This document shows positions 19,115 to 29,359 of a DNA stretch of 57,101 bases, in pieces (the stretch's first letter is position 1; each line of letters starts with the position of its first letter). The notes beneath the pieces were generated by a model. It was not told where the DNA came from. It worked only from the letters and a program-made list of their open reading frames with translations, and searched no databases. Origin of the DNA: Trichodesmium erythraeum GBRTRLIN201 (GTDB taxonomy: Bacteria > Cyanobacteriota > Cyanobacteriia > Cyanobacteriales > Microcoleaceae); contig JAGGDU010000021.1 in the NCBI GenBank assembly GCA_018457135.1, positions 1 through 57,101 of the forward strand, given 5' to 3'. A program made the translations under genes and the position numbers.

Positions 19115-20326
19115 TTAATTCGTAGTATTTAGTTTTTTCTCCAACTGCCGACTACCTACTGACATAGCATAACAAACAATCCAAAAAATGATACCATCAA
19201 ATAAATAAACCTCAGCATAATCTCCTAAAAATTCAGGTTGAGCTAAAATAGAGCGACTAATACCCAACAACTCTACTAATCCCACAATTGATAATAAAGT
19301 AGTATCCTGAAATAGACTAATAAATTGACCAACAATAGAGGGAATAGCTACTTTTAAAGCTTGAGGTAAAACAATTAATCCTAAACTCAATGGAGTATTT
19401 AAACCTAATGCTTTTGCCGCTTCACTTTGACCTCTTAGTACCGACTGTAAACCACCCCTAACATTCTCTGCTAAATAAGCAGCACTAAATAAAGTCAATC
19501 CTAAAATTGCCCGAAAAATTCTATCAGGTCGCATTCCATCTGGCAAAAATAGAGGAATCAGAATTTGCCCCATAAATAGAATTGAAATTAAAGGTAATCC
19601 ACGAATAATTTCAATATAACCAATAGAAAAAATTCTAATTACTGGTAATGTACTTTGTCTGCCCAAAGCTAATAAAACCCCTAATGGAAAAGATAAAAAA
19701 ATGCTAACTACAGCCATTAATACAGTTAGCATTAAACCACCCCAGTCATTTGTAGAAACAGACTTTAGACCCAAACCGCCCCCAATTAACCAGACAATTA
19801 AGATAAAAGCAATCAACCAATAAAAAGATAGATATTTCCCTAATTTGCTATTTTTTATGCTTAATTTTTTTCCACTCCAGGCTGTAGCAACAACTAAAAT
19901 TACCATCCCTAATAGTAATAGTTTAAAAAATACATTTACTGGGATAATTAATATAATTACAGGTAAAAAAGCGATGCCAATTAAAACTGGCAACGTAAAT
20001 AGTTGAGCTGAATTTCTAGCAATAACTCCCCAAGAAAAACCAAATAAACTAGAAATTATTCCGACTATTACCCAGATGCGCCAATATTGGTCTCTAGGAT
20101 ATCTACCCACCATTAATAATGGCAAGTTAACTTTTATAACTTGCCATTCTGCTTCTGTTTTTGCCCAGGAAATAAAGTTAATTACACCCCATAAAATTAG
20201 GCTGAATAATATTAAGCTTAGTAGGGTGTTGTACCAGGTACTAAAAAAATTTTCTCTGAGCCATTTGATGGCATTATTTTCTGGAAATGGTGGAGCATAG
20301 AATTCATTTGTATTAATTTTTTTCAT
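19115..20326 (-). CDS. polar amino-acid ABC transporter, permease (NatH/AapM/BztC-like)
   Basis: This inner-membrane permease has multiple TM helices and the conserved EAA loop, LRGQSEAAKALGLNTPLSLGLIVLPQALK, near the C-terminus. The long N-terminal extension of extra TM helices before the core is typical of the BztC/AapM/NatH subunit. I choose ATG 20326 (MKKINTNEFYAPPFPE), giving 403 residues; an in-frame start at 20374 would add 16 residues without clear support. It pairs with the NatG-like permease encoded 1.4 kb upstream. That gap is long for an operon and holds no gene I can identify. Confidence 0.9.
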   Translation of the reverse strand: MKKINTNEFYAPPFPENNAIKWLRENFFSTWYNTLLSLILFSLILWGVINFISWAKTEAEWQVIKVNLPLLMVGRYPRDQYWRIWVIVGIISSLFGFSWGVIARNSAQLFTLPVLIGIAFLPVIILIIPVNVFFKLLLLGMVILVVATAWSGKKLSIKNSKLGKYLSFYWLIAFILIVWLIGGGLGLKSVSTNDWGGLMLTVLMAVVSIFLSFPLGVLLALGRQSTLPVIRIFSIGYIEIIRGLPLISILFMGQILIPLFLPDGMRPDRIFRAILGLTLFSAAYLAENVRGGLQSVLRGQSEAAKALGLNTPLSLGLIVLPQALKVAIPSIVGQFISLFQDTTLLSIVGLVELLGISRSILAQPEFLGDYAEVYLFDGIIFWIVCYAMSVGSRQLEKKLNTTN

Positions 20327-21713
20327 ACATTCATAATGGTACTTTGGCAAAAAATTATATTTGAATACTATCAAACTTTTATATAATAATTGTTTGACAT
20401 TTAATCAAGCTATTTCCTGAACTATCTAGGTTTCAAGTAAGTAATAATTACAAACTTTCTTTACCCCAAAATATTAGTCATAAGCATTTTCCTGCTCTTA
20501 AAAATGTCAAAGTACTAATAATTATGAAAAAGTAGGTTATTGCGTAGGCTAGTTTGAGCAACCGAAACCCAAGATTTTCAGTAATGGTTATTATACCAAG
20601 AGTGAAAAAAGAATACCTAACTTGAGTAAAACTTCAATTATTAAGTAATTAACATTCTACCAATAACTTTTTTGATAATTAGCACTCTAAAAGCGTATTA
20701 ATTTTATAAATTTTATACGGACATTACATGCCACATCCCTATCTATTCTTCTGGTTTCCCTTTCTGGGAGATATTCAGAGTTAGTTAGTCTCCACGGTCG
20801 GAGTTAGGGCTGAGTTCCCTACTCAAGAAAATGTAACAAACATTTATTAAATCAACATTATATCAAAGGGAATAAGAAAAACTCTTGTTCTCTATTTAAT
20901 TTTTCTGTATTGCCAAATCTACATATTTCCTAACTAGAAAAAAGTTAATGTAGCAGTATATTTTGAAATTAGCATCCAAGCTTTAAGCCTATAAAATCTT
21001 CAACTTTTACTTTTTAGTTTCTCCCTCAACCTATGCTTTATAAACTTATTTATTAACATATAAATTGATAAAATATAGGATTTACGAATTTGCTATTTAA
21101 TAGATATTTTGAGATATAAAATATATTTCATTAGAGCAATTTTTATGAATTCATACTATTTACTTAATCAAAAGTTACCTTAAGTGCTGTAGTATTATTA
21201 TTTACCTATTATAATTAGGACTTGTTGAATAAATTTATCGGTAAAGTTAGGAGGTAAGTCAACAGAATCGAATTAATAAATAAAAGCACAGATAAATGGA
21301 AACTACAGAAAATATATTCGGAAGTATTTTCTTTTAATTTTTCTGCCTTGAATAGCTTCTTCAAAATTGATGCTTTTGAGGAAAATATTGGCAAAAGATT
21401 GTGCATTTTTCCCACAAAACAAAGCACTTAGTAATATTCAAGTAAATACTTTTATTTTTCTCAGCTAACTCTAATTATTTTAGCTCACCGGAAGGTAAAT
21501 AATGTAGCTTGTATAGAGCTAGACTTCTATTAAATAATTAATACAAATAGAATAACCTTTTTGCTCTATAAATCATGTTAATTATGCTTATTTTGTAAGT
21601 CTTAGAGACCTTATATACTCACCACCAATCTGCCTATCATAAAATAGTTTTAGGAATTCCTGATTATGGATAGCCCTTAGAAAGATTATAGATTAATTGA
21701 CTTTTTAATTTGA
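20327..21713. other. 1.4-kb gap inside the transporter cluster
   Basis: No intact gene lies between the two permease genes. The minus-strand frame at 21215-21427 has ordinary AT-rich composition and no family. The long gap may hold a separate promoter for natH and the ATPase gene, but I could not identify one. Confidence 0.45.
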
Positions 21714-22880
21714 TTATCTTTCTTTTAATTGAACACTTTTATTCAAAAAATTCATAGATAGAGAAATTATCAAATTTATGGAAAGATAAACCACCATAAT
21801 TAAAATAAATACTTCTATAGGACGACCTGTTTGATTATAAGTAGTATTAGCTACAGCATATAAATCTGGATAACCAATAGCTATTGCTAAACTAGAGTTT
21901 TTAGCTAAATTCATATATTGACTATTTAATGATGGAATCATAACCCGTAATGCTTGAGGAAAAATAACTAACCTCATTACTAAACCAGGCTTTAATCCTA
22001 AAGATTTAGCTGCTTCCCATTGCCCTTTTGGCACTGCTTGAATCCCAGAACGAACAATTTCAGCAATAAAAGCACCCGTATAAAATACTAATCCTACTAG
22101 TAAAGCTGAGATTTCTAGTGTTAAATTTAATCCTCCTTTTGTACCTCCTGTTTCTGTTGCTATAGGTGCTTGCCAACCCAAAGCAAATATAATAATTAAT
22201 AGCTCCATAATTCCTATGGTAATTATAGCTATAAGTTGTGGTTGACCAGATGCTGCTTTTTCTGTCATTAATTTATTCCGCCATTGCCAAATAAATATAG
22301 CAGCGATCGCTCCTAAAAATAAAACTATTAACCATAACCAAACATTAACAGTATTTTCCGGCCAAGGAATAGCTATTCCTCGTTTACTCATAAATATTGG
22401 TCCTGGTAATTCTAATTTTTCTTGAGGTAATGGTAGATTGAAAAAAACGGCAAAATACCAAAAAAATAACTGTAATAATAGGGGAGTATTTCTAACAACT
22501 TCCACATAAACTCGATTCAAATTCCGGAGTAACCAATTCTCAGAAAAACTAGCGATACCTGCTACTATTCCCAGTATTGTTGTCAAGAAAATTCCTAAAA
22601 TCATTACTCGCAGAGAATTAAATAAACCTGCTAATAATACTTGAATATAGGGGTCACTTGCTTCGTAAGGAATCAAACTTTCACTAATACTAAATGCAGC
22701 TTCATTGTCTAGAAAACTGAAGCCAAACCTTGTGCCTTGTTGTGCTAAATTGCGGCTGAGGTTACTAATCATTATAAATACAACCACAACAAAAATTATG
22801 ATAGCTAAAACTTGCAAGGCAACACGCCAAAATCTATCATCTCGCCATAGGGGAATTTTTTGATTTTTGTCGTCAATCAT
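21714..22880 (-). CDS. polar amino-acid ABC transporter, permease (NatG/AapQ/BztB-like)
   Basis: A 388-residue permease of the HAAT-like polar amino-acid group. An N-terminal TM is followed by a periplasmic loop and a core with GLFNSLRVMILGI and VYVEVVRNTPLLLQL. The EAA motif, PKGQWEAAKSLGLKPGLVMR, lies near residues 285-305. The segment SSLAIAIGYPDLYAV is characteristic of the BztB/AapQ/NatG subunit. It heterodimerises with the NatH-like protein. ATG 22880 is the clear start. It sits 845 bp after the binding-protein gene. Confidence 0.9.
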   Translation of the reverse strand: MIDDKNQKIPLWRDDRFWRVALQVLAIIIFVVVVFIMISNLSRNLAQQGTRFGFSFLDNEAAFSISESLIPYEASDPYIQVLLAGLFNSLRVMILGIFLTTILGIVAGIASFSENWLLRNLNRVYVEVVRNTPLLLQLFFWYFAVFFNLPLPQEKLELPGPIFMSKRGIAIPWPENTVNVWLWLIVLFLGAIAAIFIWQWRNKLMTEKAASGQPQLIAIITIGIMELLIIIFALGWQAPIATETGGTKGGLNLTLEISALLVGLVFYTGAFIAEIVRSGIQAVPKGQWEAAKSLGLKPGLVMRLVIFPQALRVMIPSLNSQYMNLAKNSSLAIAIGYPDLYAVANTTYNQTGRPIEVFILIMVVYLSINLIISLSMNFLNKSVQLKER

Positions 22881-23725
22881 CTTTTAGGGATATAATAAAT
22901 AGTTAAACAAAAAGTAGTGTAGATAGTAAATATTTCTCATTATATCTAAGCTATGCATTACTCTTTTTATAAGTCAAGAGTCACCAACTAGAATCAAGTT
23001 AAAGCAAATGCTTTAGGGAAAAATTTAGTTTAAAGTATTGCCCATAACCGTGGGAATCTCTAGTTGTTTTTTTTTAAATTATATGTTATAATATAAGTAA
23101 ACTAATAAATAGCAGTCCGGTAGTTCAAGACAAAAAATAGACCCATCAAACCTAGGGCCAATATTTATTCTAGCCAATAGCCAGATGAAAGTAGCATTCT
23201 GATTGAACGCGGAGGTAGTGCTAAGTATAAAAAAGTCAAGAAAATAGCAAAGTTTTTAAGAGAAAATATATCCACTTCTGCAAATAATTTCTATTCAATG
23301 TCCTGCCAATAAATTTTTATTCTCATCTACATTAATCAAAATAATTGATTATCAAACTGGATTTGTATAAACGTAAGATAATTTAATACTATTATTAATA
23401 GCTTTATTATTAATAGTTTTATAGCCTAGGTATCTTGCCTATTCTTTATATTTTTAGGTAGCCACTTATATTCATCTCGTGGTTTAGCAATACTCTAAAA
23501 TACCGCCTTGCTTGATTATTGATCAAATATTTTTGGAGGGTGGTTGTTCAAAATTGCTATGACAAAAATAACTTCTGAGTCCTGAATTTATTAATAGATG
23601 ATCTATCATAGTGATCATTAATTAATTCCTAACTTAATCCAAAATCTATAGAGACCAGCTAAACTTATTAAAGATTTGGGAAATTGAGCTTAGGTTAACT
23701 CCCAAATCTTTACTTTTTTTGATAT
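22881..23725. other. gap between binding-protein and permease genes
   Basis: About 850 bp without an intact gene. A short plus-strand coding-like stretch near 23185-23290 reads PDESSILIERGGSAKYKKVK between stops and may be a gene scrap. Otherwise it is AT-rich DNA. Confidence 0.4.
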
Positions 23726-24793
23726 CTAACGGAATGGAGGAGAATAAAGCAAACCACCCTTCGTCCATAAATTATTCATACCCCGAGGTAACTTAAACTG
23801 AGATTCTTCTCCTAAGTTACGATCATAGACTTCAGCGTAGTTTCCAACATTCTTAATTACTCTATAAGCAAAATCATTGCTTAAACCCAAACCTTCACCC
23901 AGGTCTCCATCTACTCCTAAAAAGCGCCTTATAGTAGGGTTATCAGAATTTTGCTTCAAGTCATCTACATTTTCTTGAGTAATACCTAACTCTTCAGCTT
24001 CTATTAAAGCATAAGTCACCCATTTAACCACGTCAAACCAAGCAGAATCATTATTTTTTGTGACTGGACCTAAAGGCTCTTTGGACATAGTGACCTGTAG
24101 AATAACATGATCATTTGGACTTGGTAGAGTACTACGACGACTCAATAATTGAGACTTATCAGAAGTCATCCCATCACAACGCCCTTCAGCATAAGCTGCA
24201 TAAGCTGGGTCTGCTTGTTGAAACGTTAATGTCTCAGCTGTCACATTTCGTTGGCGGAGATTATCTGTTAAGTTTAATTCTGTAGTTGTCCCTGCTTCGA
24301 CACAAATTGATTTGCCTTGCAAGTCCTCTAAAGATTCAACTCCACTATTAGCACGAACCATCATGCCTTGACCATCATAAAATGTAGTAGGGGCAAACTC
24401 AAGACCAACAGTAGTATCTCGACTAACAGTCCATGTTGTGTTGCGAGAAAGCATATCTACTTCCCCACCGTTAAGAGCAGTAAAACGCTCCGTTGAATCT
24501 AAGTTACGATACTCTACTAGATTTGGATCATTGAATAATGCCGCCGCTACCGCCTTACAGATATCTACATCTATTCCTGAGTAGTTACCATTCTTGTCTA
24601 CAAAACTGAATCCAGGAATACCACCTTCTACACCACAGATCAGTTTACCACGATTTTTGACAATATCTAAACGACTAGTGACTTGTTTATTTTCCTGAGT
24701 AACTTCTTTTTGGTCTGATGTACCTTCAACTTCACAAGCTGTAATTGGTATTATCATCAACAAAGCTGCTATTATAGACTGCCATTTTTTCAT
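23726..24793 (-). CDS. amino-acid ABC transporter substrate-binding lipoprotein (NatF/AapJ/BztA-like)
   Basis: A 355-residue periplasmic binding protein. The N-terminus is a lipoprotein signal, with a hydrophobic core and lipobox-like PITAC ending at Cys 20. The SBP_bac_3 fold follows, with RGKLICGVEGGIPGFSF near 48-64, GIDVDICKAVAAALF near 73-87, RNTTWTVSRD near 117 and the family tail GGLLYSPPFR. Homologues bind acidic and neutral polar amino acids. It is the first gene of the natF-natG-natH-ATPase order on the minus strand. The main promoter should lie upstream of 24793. Confidence 0.93.
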   Translation of the reverse strand: MKKWQSIIAALLMIIPITACEVEGTSDQKEVTQENKQVTSRLDIVKNRGKLICGVEGGIPGFSFVDKNGNYSGIDVDICKAVAAALFNDPNLVEYRNLDSTERFTALNGGEVDMLSRNTTWTVSRDTTVGLEFAPTTFYDGQGMMVRANSGVESLEDLQGKSICVEAGTTTELNLTDNLRQRNVTAETLTFQQADPAYAAYAEGRCDGMTSDKSQLLSRRSTLPSPNDHVILQVTMSKEPLGPVTKNNDSAWFDVVKWVTYALIEAEELGITQENVDDLKQNSDNPTIRRFLGVDGDLGEGLGLSNDFAYRVIKNVGNYAEVYDRNLGEESQFKLPRGMNNLWTKGGLLYSPPFR

Positions 24794-25118
24794 AGTTAAT
24801 TATGATTTTTTTGTTTTGAGAAAAATAACCTACTTAAAGCTACCATAATCTGAAAATATATTAACTTGATGTAGCTCTTAAAATTGCCTAGTCATATTTC
24901 CTGGTTCAAATAAATGTAGTTATGCACCTTTGATACCTCTATATAATTTGGGCTATCATACTTGGCGATCGCTTCTGTGAGTTAAATCAACTATTATTCT
25001 AAGTTTTTGCTGTTGACTTAAAGTTCAGCATAGTAAAAATAGCTAATTAGGTTTACTTATTATAATTACCTTCAAGGTCTCGTCTATTATAGTTTGACTT
25101 TCAACCTCAACATAGATA
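24794..25118. other. intergenic, probable natF promoter region
   Basis: About 325 bp between natF and a small minus-strand gene. One HIP1 octamer lies near 24965. No gene is seen. Confidence 0.4.
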
Positions 25119-25355
25119 TTATAATAATGGTGAAGTCTTAGTTCCTAAACGTTCCTCAGCTAAATCCCGAATTAAGGATAATCGAGAGATAATATATTCA
25201 TTCATTAAATCTGCATCTCTACAGTTTATGCCAGTTCTTGTTTTTAGCTGTTTGATTAACCACTGAACTAAGGTAGCATCATCTAGTGATACTAAGATTG
25301 TAGCTTGGGAGTTTTCTATTATAGACCAAAGCTGACGTAACATTGTGGGAGTCAT
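25119..25355 (-). CDS. small conserved cyanobacterial-type protein, unknown function
   Basis: A 78-residue soluble protein of mixed helices (MLRQLWSIIENSQATILVSL, later MNEYIISRLSLIRDLAEERL). Composition, a standard ATG start and a compact fold-like pattern support a real gene. I believe similar small proteins occur across cyanobacteria but cannot assign a domain. ATG 25355 is used; a second Met lies at residue 5. There is no operon partner close by. Confidence 0.6.
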   Translation of the reverse strand: MTPTMLRQLWSIIENSQATILVSLDDATLVQWLIKQLKTRTGINCRDADLMNEYIISRLSLIRDLAEERLGTKTSPLL

Positions 25356-25880
25356 ATAACCTCCATATAAATTTAATACCCGTTTTTGCTTAGGAGATTG
25401 GCATTTCTAGTTATCAGTAACAACTACTGAAGCCTGAGGCATAGAATACATAATGGCGAATATTTTTTTTCATCCCCTTAAAAGAGGAAACTTGAGGCCT
25501 TATTTTTTTGCCAAGACTAATAATTAGAGTGTTTCTCTATACATATATTCCTTAAATCCTGTATTTCCTTAACTATTATTTTACATTTATTAAATAATAA
25601 CTGAATAGTACTCAGAACAGATAGTATTAAATAATAAGTTATAGTTATTACTGATATCTTTACAAAATGATGTAGTTATTTACTTATTTATAATGGGACT
25701 TAATTATGTAGCCCATATTAAAAAAAATACTTTGAGTATTTTATTTTCCTTGGCAGTAACAACTAAAAGTTATCAGGTAGCACAACTGGTGGAATATCTG
25801 ATTGAAATCCTGGAATAACAACAAGTACGACATGACAGAATCATAAAACTCCACCCAAACTAGGAAAAATAGCCTAATAC
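25356..25880. other. intergenic, no gene seen
   Basis: About 525 bp of AT-rich DNA between the small gene and the IS1-like relic; all frames are short. Confidence 0.45.
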
Positions 25881-26500
25881 ATGGCCAACAGTTTTTCCAA
25901 TCTTAAATGCTGTGGTCGTCAATTCCTTGAGTCCCCTAAGAGTCAACCCTATTTACCAAAGATAAAAGAACTGTGTCTAGAGATGTATCCCAATGGTATG
26001 GGTTGACGAGTTTTCCAAAGAGTAACAGAGGTTCATCATACAACCATGATCAAATGGATTAAAAGATGCAGGTAAAAATTACCAGATCCCCCCGAAGAGA
26101 AAGAGACACCTAAAATAACTGAAATTTATGAGTTACATATTTTAAGGCCATAATAAACAAAAAGTTGGGATTTAGAAACTAATCAATCATGAGAAGCTAG
26201 GCAAGGAATATTATTATGGACTTTAGGCGATGTGCTTAGGCAACGCTACCGCGTTTCATGTAGCTCCGCGAAACACAGCAGCAAAACCTTTGAATATTTG
26301 TGGTTAATAATTTAGGTATTAGCATAGCTTTTGGTATGTAAGTGATGGTTATTCTGTATAGCCCTGCTTTATTCCTTGAGAGTATCACTGAGTCAATAAA
26401 ACTTATATGACCAGGGTGAAACGGGAAAATAATCGACTCCTACATTATTGGGCTTGCCATCCCATACAAAACCCTTTGTTAGTCTAAGTAACTTGAGATT
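25881..26500 (+). pseudogene. decayed IS1-like transposase with a small insertion
   Basis: The sequence reads CCGRQFLESPKSQPYLPKIK, then ELCLEMYPNGMG, HHTTMIKWIKRC and, after stops and shifts, ILLWTLGD. Further on come KTFEYLWLII, WYVSDGYSV and YMTRVKRENNRLLHYWACH. These match in order the finger region, helix-turn-helix, catalytic core and C-terminal basic motif of cyanobacterial IS1-like transposases. Many stop codons and at least one frameshift mean it is dead. The expected catalytic Asp of the first motif is Tyr (IYELHIL). A palindrome-bearing segment interrupts the core at about 26231-26281. Confidence 0.8.
26231..26281. repeat. REP-like palindromic insertion inside the IS1-like relic
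   Basis: About 50 bp, markedly richer in G+C than its host, sits between the GD and SKTFEYLW codons of the transposase remnant. It contains GCTAC/GTAGC and GTTTC/GAAAC inverted arms. The phase of the host frame is preserved across it. A related string, TTAGCATACGCTACGCGCTCC, occurs near 36558-36578 and resembles small dispersed repeats common in filamentous cyanobacteria. Confidence 0.6.
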
Positions 26501-26742
26501 TTCAAATATTCTATTTGTCTTCTAATGTACTATCTAAAGTTTTATACTCTTCCTACATCAGGGTAGATCATGACTAATGAGCAACGCCTAACTTCTGGTA
26601 CTTTTTGAAACTTCTTAATTTAGCTATGAGCAGAATTTATGTCAATGCTTTGAGAATTAATCAGCAAGCCCTACTTACATGTATACATATATATATTCTA
26701 TGTGTATGTTTTTTTTGAGACAATAGTATTGTTGTGTATAAC

Positions 26743-27438
26743 TTATTGATAAACTTTTTGTATTCTATCCAATTCTAAATCAGAAAGATAATCGACACAC
26801 CAATTAGCTAAACGTTGGAGCATATGGAATGGATAAGTATGAGCAACAGCAACTACAGGCATTCCTGCTAATTTAGCTGCTTTAATTCCGGGAAAAGTAT
26901 TCTCAATTACTAAACATTCTGAAGGTTTTAGATTAATATCTATATATTGTTGATTTAAAATATCTACCGCTAACAAGTAACAATCAGGTTCTGGTTTACT
27001 TGCCTTGATATCATCTCCAGTAATAGTTACTTTAAAAAAATCAACTAAATTAGCTTTATTTAATACTAATTCTACATCCGCTCGGACAGCACCAGTAACC
27101 AAAGCGATTTTCAGATCAGTCTGAGAAAGCTGAGAAATAAAATCTATTGTATCTGAATAAATTGGTAACTTTTCAAGACTTTCTAACTGTTGTTGATAAC
27201 TTAGAGTTTTGCGTTTGATTAATCGCTCCAAATACTCTTGCTTAACATATCTACCTCTATGAATCAATAGATCTTCCAAACCAGCTTTATCGCTTCTTCC
27301 TAAACAAAACTTCTGATATTCTCCTGCTTTAAGTAGTAGATTTTCCTCAAGCAGTAATTGTGCTATTAATTTTTCGTGCAGAAAATCATCATTAATAATT
27401 ACACCATTAAAATCAAACAAAACAGCTTTAAGAGTCAT
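26743..27438 (-). CDS. HAD-family hydrolase, beta-phosphoglucomutase-like subgroup
   Basis: A 231-residue HAD-superfamily phosphatase or mutase. Motif I is FDFNGVI (residues 8-14), motif II is LVTGA near 113, motif III is KPEPDCY near 147 and motif IV is VIENTFPGIKAAKLAG near 177. The helical cap lies at residues 17-90. In motif I the usual second Asp of DxD is Asn (DFN); that Asp is normally the general acid/base. The change should weaken or alter phosphoryl chemistry, although some cyanobacterial relatives appear to share it. The substrate cannot be read from sequence. The gene is isolated. Confidence 0.85.
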   Translation of the reverse strand: MTLKAVLFDFNGVIINDDFLHEKLIAQLLLEENLLLKAGEYQKFCLGRSDKAGLEDLLIHRGRYVKQEYLERLIKRKTLSYQQQLESLEKLPIYSDTIDFISQLSQTDLKIALVTGAVRADVELVLNKANLVDFFKVTITGDDIKASKPEPDCYLLAVDILNQQYIDINLKPSECLVIENTFPGIKAAKLAGMPVVAVAHTYPFHMLQRLANWCVDYLSDLELDRIQKVYQ

Positions 27439-28174
27439 AAATTGTTAATTTATCTTGTTAAGTAGAATTATCAGGCGTTACACTGAAGTTAATGAGTCTT
27501 CAACATTTCAAAAATAGGCTTGCTTTCCTAATTATTCTTGCTGTACCTTACAGGCAATGGAAAGTACTATAAATTTTGTCCCTCAGCTTACATAATAACT
27601 TACCTGTAAAAAATTAGCGGTAAAGTCCAAGTAGTTTCTAATTATAGCAAATATTTATCATAGGTGCCAATTGTAATAATAATTAGGAGCATAAAAATAA
27701 CCACTACCATTACCCGGATTTTGTACATTTATGGTTTACTTGTGGCATGCTATTTTGGTCTATATCCAAAGGTGGCTTAATGGCACAACTAACCTGATAC
27801 AGCCAGGATATATCTAGATAGCGACAATTGAGAGTGAAAACTGCATCAAATCCTGCCGCTCCTCATTAAGCTTCAATTGTACCTCTAGTATAAGACTTAA
27901 TGTAAGGTTTCTTAAAGATTTCTGTCAACCACTCAGTTTGTCGCAAGTTTTTTTTGGTTACCATCAAGAATAATAACTTGGCCTTTAACTCTTAAAACCC
28001 AAAAAATTTTCTGCAATATAACTCTTGATACCTGTGCTAAAGTCAAAAAGAATCCTGCAATATACTTTAATATTTGATTACACAAATTAATATACTTATA
28101 AATATTGTAAAAAAAGCCTGAAGCCAAGAAAATTTAACAAAAAAATAATATTACTAATTTTTACAACACATACA
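27439..28174. other. intergenic with a minus-strand gene remnant
   Basis: About 735 bp between two minus-strand genes. It holds the coding trace at 27710-27957. The frame at 27933-28127 is hydrophobic and low-complexity, and I do not accept it as a gene. Confidence 0.45.
27710..27957 (-). pseudogene. remnant of an unrecognised gene with in-frame stops
   Basis: One minus-strand frame reads KNLRQTEWLTEIFKKPYIK, then YTRGTIEA, two consecutive stops (TAA TGA), then GAAGFDAVFTLNCRYLDISW and AIKPPLDIDQNSMPQ before TAA 27710-27712. The residue pattern is clearly protein-like on both sides of the stops, so this is a recently broken gene piece. I cannot name its family. Confidence 0.45.
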
Positions 28175-28903
28175 CTAGGATATTTTCTTTTGTAAGGCTT
28201 TTTTAGCGATTTTGGTAACGTAAAAAGTTACAGCAACTGTGGCTATTAAACCTACTCCATAGAGAACCCATTCTGTGGTGGTGCGCGATCGCTCTTCTGT
28301 ACCCAAAGTTGCCAAACTACCAGCCAAGGATCCCAAATATACATACATTACTGTTCCTGGCATCATTCCGATCCAAGATGCAAAAAAATAGTGTTGTAGA
28401 GAAACTTGAGTTAGGCCAAAAGCATAATTAAGCAAGTTAAAAGGAAAAATGGGAGACAAACGGGTTAGGCCAACAATTTTCCATCCCTCATCGGCTACAG
28501 CTTTGTCAATGGCCTTAAATTCTTCATTTCCTTCAATTTGTTTGTAAACCCAACCCCGTGCTAGATAGCGACCGACTAAGAAAGCAAAAGTTGCACCTAT
28601 AGTTGAACCGATAGAGACGTAAATAGAACCAAAAAGAGGGCCGAAAAGGAAACCTGCACCAAGGGTTAGTAGTGAGCCAGGTAGAAATAAAACTGTGGCC
28701 AAAATATAGATAGTAATAAAAGCTATCGGGCCCCAGGGGCTAAGTGTATCAATCCAATTTAAGGCATTTTCCAATAGTTGTTGAGCATTAAAAAATTTCT
28801 GAGCAATAGTTAAGAGAGTAGCTACTCCAAATATAATTAAGAGGGGTTTGATTAGCTTGTTTAGTGTTAGCTTTTTTTTTGGTGTTTCTTGTATTTCGTT
28901 CAT
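28175..28903 (-). CDS. TVP38/TMEM64 (VTT domain, DedA-like) membrane protein
   Basis: A 242-residue membrane protein. A TM lies at about 17-37, and the VTT core has ILATVLFLPGSLLTLGAGFL, FGPLFGSIYVSIGSTIGA and VGRYLARGW. A second reentrant-like segment, LTRLSPIFPFNLLNYAFGLT, lies near 145-165, with a last TM near 212-230. The family includes lipid scramblase-like and proton-linked transporters of the DedA superfamily; the cargo here is unknown. The gene is intact with a clear ATG and stands alone. Confidence 0.9.
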   Translation of the reverse strand: MNEIQETPKKKLTLNKLIKPLLIIFGVATLLTIAQKFFNAQQLLENALNWIDTLSPWGPIAFITIYILATVLFLPGSLLTLGAGFLFGPLFGSIYVSIGSTIGATFAFLVGRYLARGWVYKQIEGNEEFKAIDKAVADEGWKIVGLTRLSPIFPFNLLNYAFGLTQVSLQHYFFASWIGMMPGTVMYVYLGSLAGSLATLGTEERSRTTTEWVLYGVGLIATVAVTFYVTKIAKKALQKKIS

Positions 28904-29359
28904 AGTATATAAACTTAAAATTTATCTTTATATTAATAAGTATTTAGCATAAAAAAACAAGTCAAAATTTAGGATGAAAGGTAATAAATAATAGCTGAAT
29001 ATTTACTTTGATAACTTATCTGATAATTATATTTGCGATTGGTAAAGGCATTATTTTTTAGTATTACGTATTACTTTATCATATTTTTATGTTATTTTTA
29101 TTATTATTTATTAAAAAAAAGATACTTTTTATATTCATTTTATCACTTTTCTCGTGAGCTTCCTCATAAATTTTCAGTTTGTCTATCAACAACTTTACTA
29201 AATTAGAAAGTCCTAGATATATACAATTTATTCAGTTAATAAATTAGAGTCACTAATTATCAAACCAGGCAATAAAAGGGAAAAAAATCAAGCTTATAGC
29301 TAAATAGCTTAATTTTAATTGCTGTATTATTATAAACAAAAAATTATAAAAGCGAAAAA
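28904..29359. other. divergent promoter region
   Basis: About 455 very AT-rich bases between the divergently transcribed TVP38-like gene and DUF1838 gene. Promoters for both should be here; none can be assigned reliably. No coding frame. Confidence 0.4.
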
